Of a stretch of DNA of 64,000 bases, positions 63,072 through 64,000 are shown in pieces (position 1 is the stretch's first letter; each line of letters opens with the position of its first letter). The position numbers were made by a program, and so were the translations under genes. The DNA is from Olivibacter domesticus (GTDB lineage Bacteria; Bacteroidota; Bacteroidia; Sphingobacteriales; Sphingobacteriaceae): positions 1,025,662 to 1,089,661 of the forward strand of contig NZ_FOAF01000001.1 of the NCBI RefSeq assembly GCF_900109575.1, read 5' to 3'. The notes under the pieces are model-generated. The model was not told the DNA's origin, made no database searches, and saw nothing but the letters and a program-made list of their open reading frames with translations.

Positions 63072-63142
63072 TTCTGTTCATTATTAGCGTCAAAGCGCGT
63101 TGATAATCTTTTTATTTATCCTTATCCCTACAAATACAGACA

Positions 63143-64000
63143 TTAAAAAGTCAGGTTTACCCCAACAGATACAATACGGTTCAGGTTATATGTATTGTCA
63201 ACTGTTCCATTGAAAGCACCAACCGTATTCATACCTTTTCTTTTTGTCCACAATGCTAAATTCTCAGCGCTGCAATAAATATTCGCATTTTGTGCTTTCA
63301 AATGGTTTAACCATTTCTTTGGAATCGAATAGCTTAAAGACACGGTATTTAGCTGAAAATAGGAAGCATCTGTTAAAAAGCGATCGCTAATACCAGCATA
63401 GTTAGCAACCTGACCGTTGTCTAATCGCGGTACGTCTGTGATATCTCCAGGATTCTGCCAACGTTTAAGCGCATCAACATGCATAGCTGTTCCATAAGTA
63501 CCTCCATGCATGAGAGAACGGTAGGCATTATCGTACACCTTACCACCTACCTGATAAGTAAATTGCACGAACAACGAGAAATTCTTACAACTAAAATTAT
63601 GACTCATCGCACCATGAAAGTCAGGGATGGCTGATTCTCCCGTATAAGTGTAATTTGCCTCTGCAATCTGGTTGGTTACTGTATCCTGACCAATGATTCG
63701 TGTATTATTAGTTTGCTGATTGGTATAGTACAATGCCTCTCCATTGTCTGGATCTACCCCATAAAAGCGTCTCATATAAAAATCATATACAGAATGCCCT
63801 ACACTGTAGGCTTTGGTACCATCCTGAATCAATGGTTGGTTATCCGGCATTTTCGTTATTTCGTTCTTGAAAGTTGTCCAATTCAGTGTAGCCGAATATT
63901 TAAAATCACCGGTATTAACGATCTGTCCGGTCAACTGAAGTTCAACCCCTCGATTATACAGGTTACCGATATTACTATTAATTTTAAAGTAGCCTTCGCT
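63143..64000 (-). CDS. SusC-type TonB-dependent transporter (partial, C-terminal part)
   Basis: About 285 residues of the C-terminal barrel are in the window. The frame is open to the right edge (NSNIGNLYNRGVELQLTGQI), and the internal TTG near 63934 is not a start. Typical SusC segments are KWLNHLKAQNANIYCSAENL and the end VSVGVNLTF with terminal Phe. With the SusD gene it forms the outer-membrane uptake system for an unknown oligosaccharide. Confidence 0.93.
   Translation of the reverse strand, partial: SEGYFKINSNIGNLYNRGVELQLTGQIVNTGDFKYSATLNWTTFKNEITKMPDNQPLIQDGTKAYSVGHSVYDFYMRRFYGVDPDNGEALYYTNQQTNNTRIIGQDTVTNQIAEANYTYTGESAIPDFHGAMSHNFSCKNFSLFVQFTYQVGGKVYDNAYRSLMHGGTYGTAMHVDALKRWQNPGDITDVPRLDNGQVANYAGISDRFLTDASYFQLNTVSLSYSIPKKWLNHLKAQNANIYCSAENLALWTKRKGMNTVGAFNGTVDNTYNLNRIVSVGVNLTF

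Noticed and set aside
1-64000. CRISPR arrays, tRNA or rRNA genes, insertion sequences, prophage
   Set aside because: I looked for spaced repeats, cloverleaf-like segments, transposase or integrase motifs and found none I could support.

Overview
The window looks like a chromosomal segment of a Bacteroidota member, most likely family Sphingobacteriaceae (Sphingobacterium, Olivibacter or Pedobacter type). The evidence is AT-rich DNA, a SusC/SusD pair, TonB-dependent receptors with carboxypeptidase-like N-termini, a split KdpD sensor, three GH92 mannosidases, sulfatases, a ResB-CcsA fusion, four-helix FtsX-type permeases, few Shine-Dalgarno sites, and repeated promoter boxes of the Bacteroidota form TAnnTTTG. 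I see no tRNA, rRNA, CRISPR array, insertion sequence or prophage.

Layout. 1-2.8 kb: a potassium-sensing pair (KdpD N-terminal protein plus a separate histidine kinase running off the left edge) without kdpFABC beside it. 3.1-8.7 kb: two short operons of SRPBCC/AHSA1 proteins, one with a VOC protein and one with an ArsR repressor, flanking a TonB-dependent receptor; both promoters carry the same pair of 12-bp palindromes. 8.8-18.1 kb: a sulfatase, two tandem M1 peptidases and purL. 18.2-23.9 kb: small proteins, a HAD phosphatase, an MFS exporter and the first GH92. 24.2-30.5 kb: a two-component system, then a cluster with a cysteine-synthase-like enzyme, a permuted papain-like protein, aspartate decarboxylase (PanD) and an acyl-CoA dehydrogenase. 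30.5-41.7 kb: housekeeping and envelope genes (cold shock protein, CcsBA, a BamA-type barrel, arylesterase divergent from an ABC transporter). 41.7-49.6 kb: acetyltransferase, second sulfatase, TetR plus thioredoxin-reductase-like enzyme, GH2 beta-galactosidase, DinB protein. 49.9-57 kb: endonuclease/exonuclease/phosphatase protein plus GH92 operon, then a divergent GH92. 57-64 kb: LysE exporter, an FtsX-type permease behind an apparent sigma-54 promoter, a DUF1080 hydrolase and a SusD/SusC pair running off the right edge.

How the genes work together. The glycan genes (three GH92, one GH2, a sulfatase of the GlcNAc-6-sulfatase type, a second sulfatase, SusCD, DUF1080) suggest scavenging of mannose-rich, partly sulfated host or fungal glycans, although they are scattered rather than one compact locus. 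The most unusual items are the ArsR double-operator regulon, the CysK/papain-like/PanD/acyl-CoA dehydrogenase cluster beside a two-component system, the sigma-54 enhancer/promoter before the permease, and two gene relics (a GH2 fragment at about 36.7-36.9 kb and a possible outer-membrane-protein tail fused to the kdpD start).
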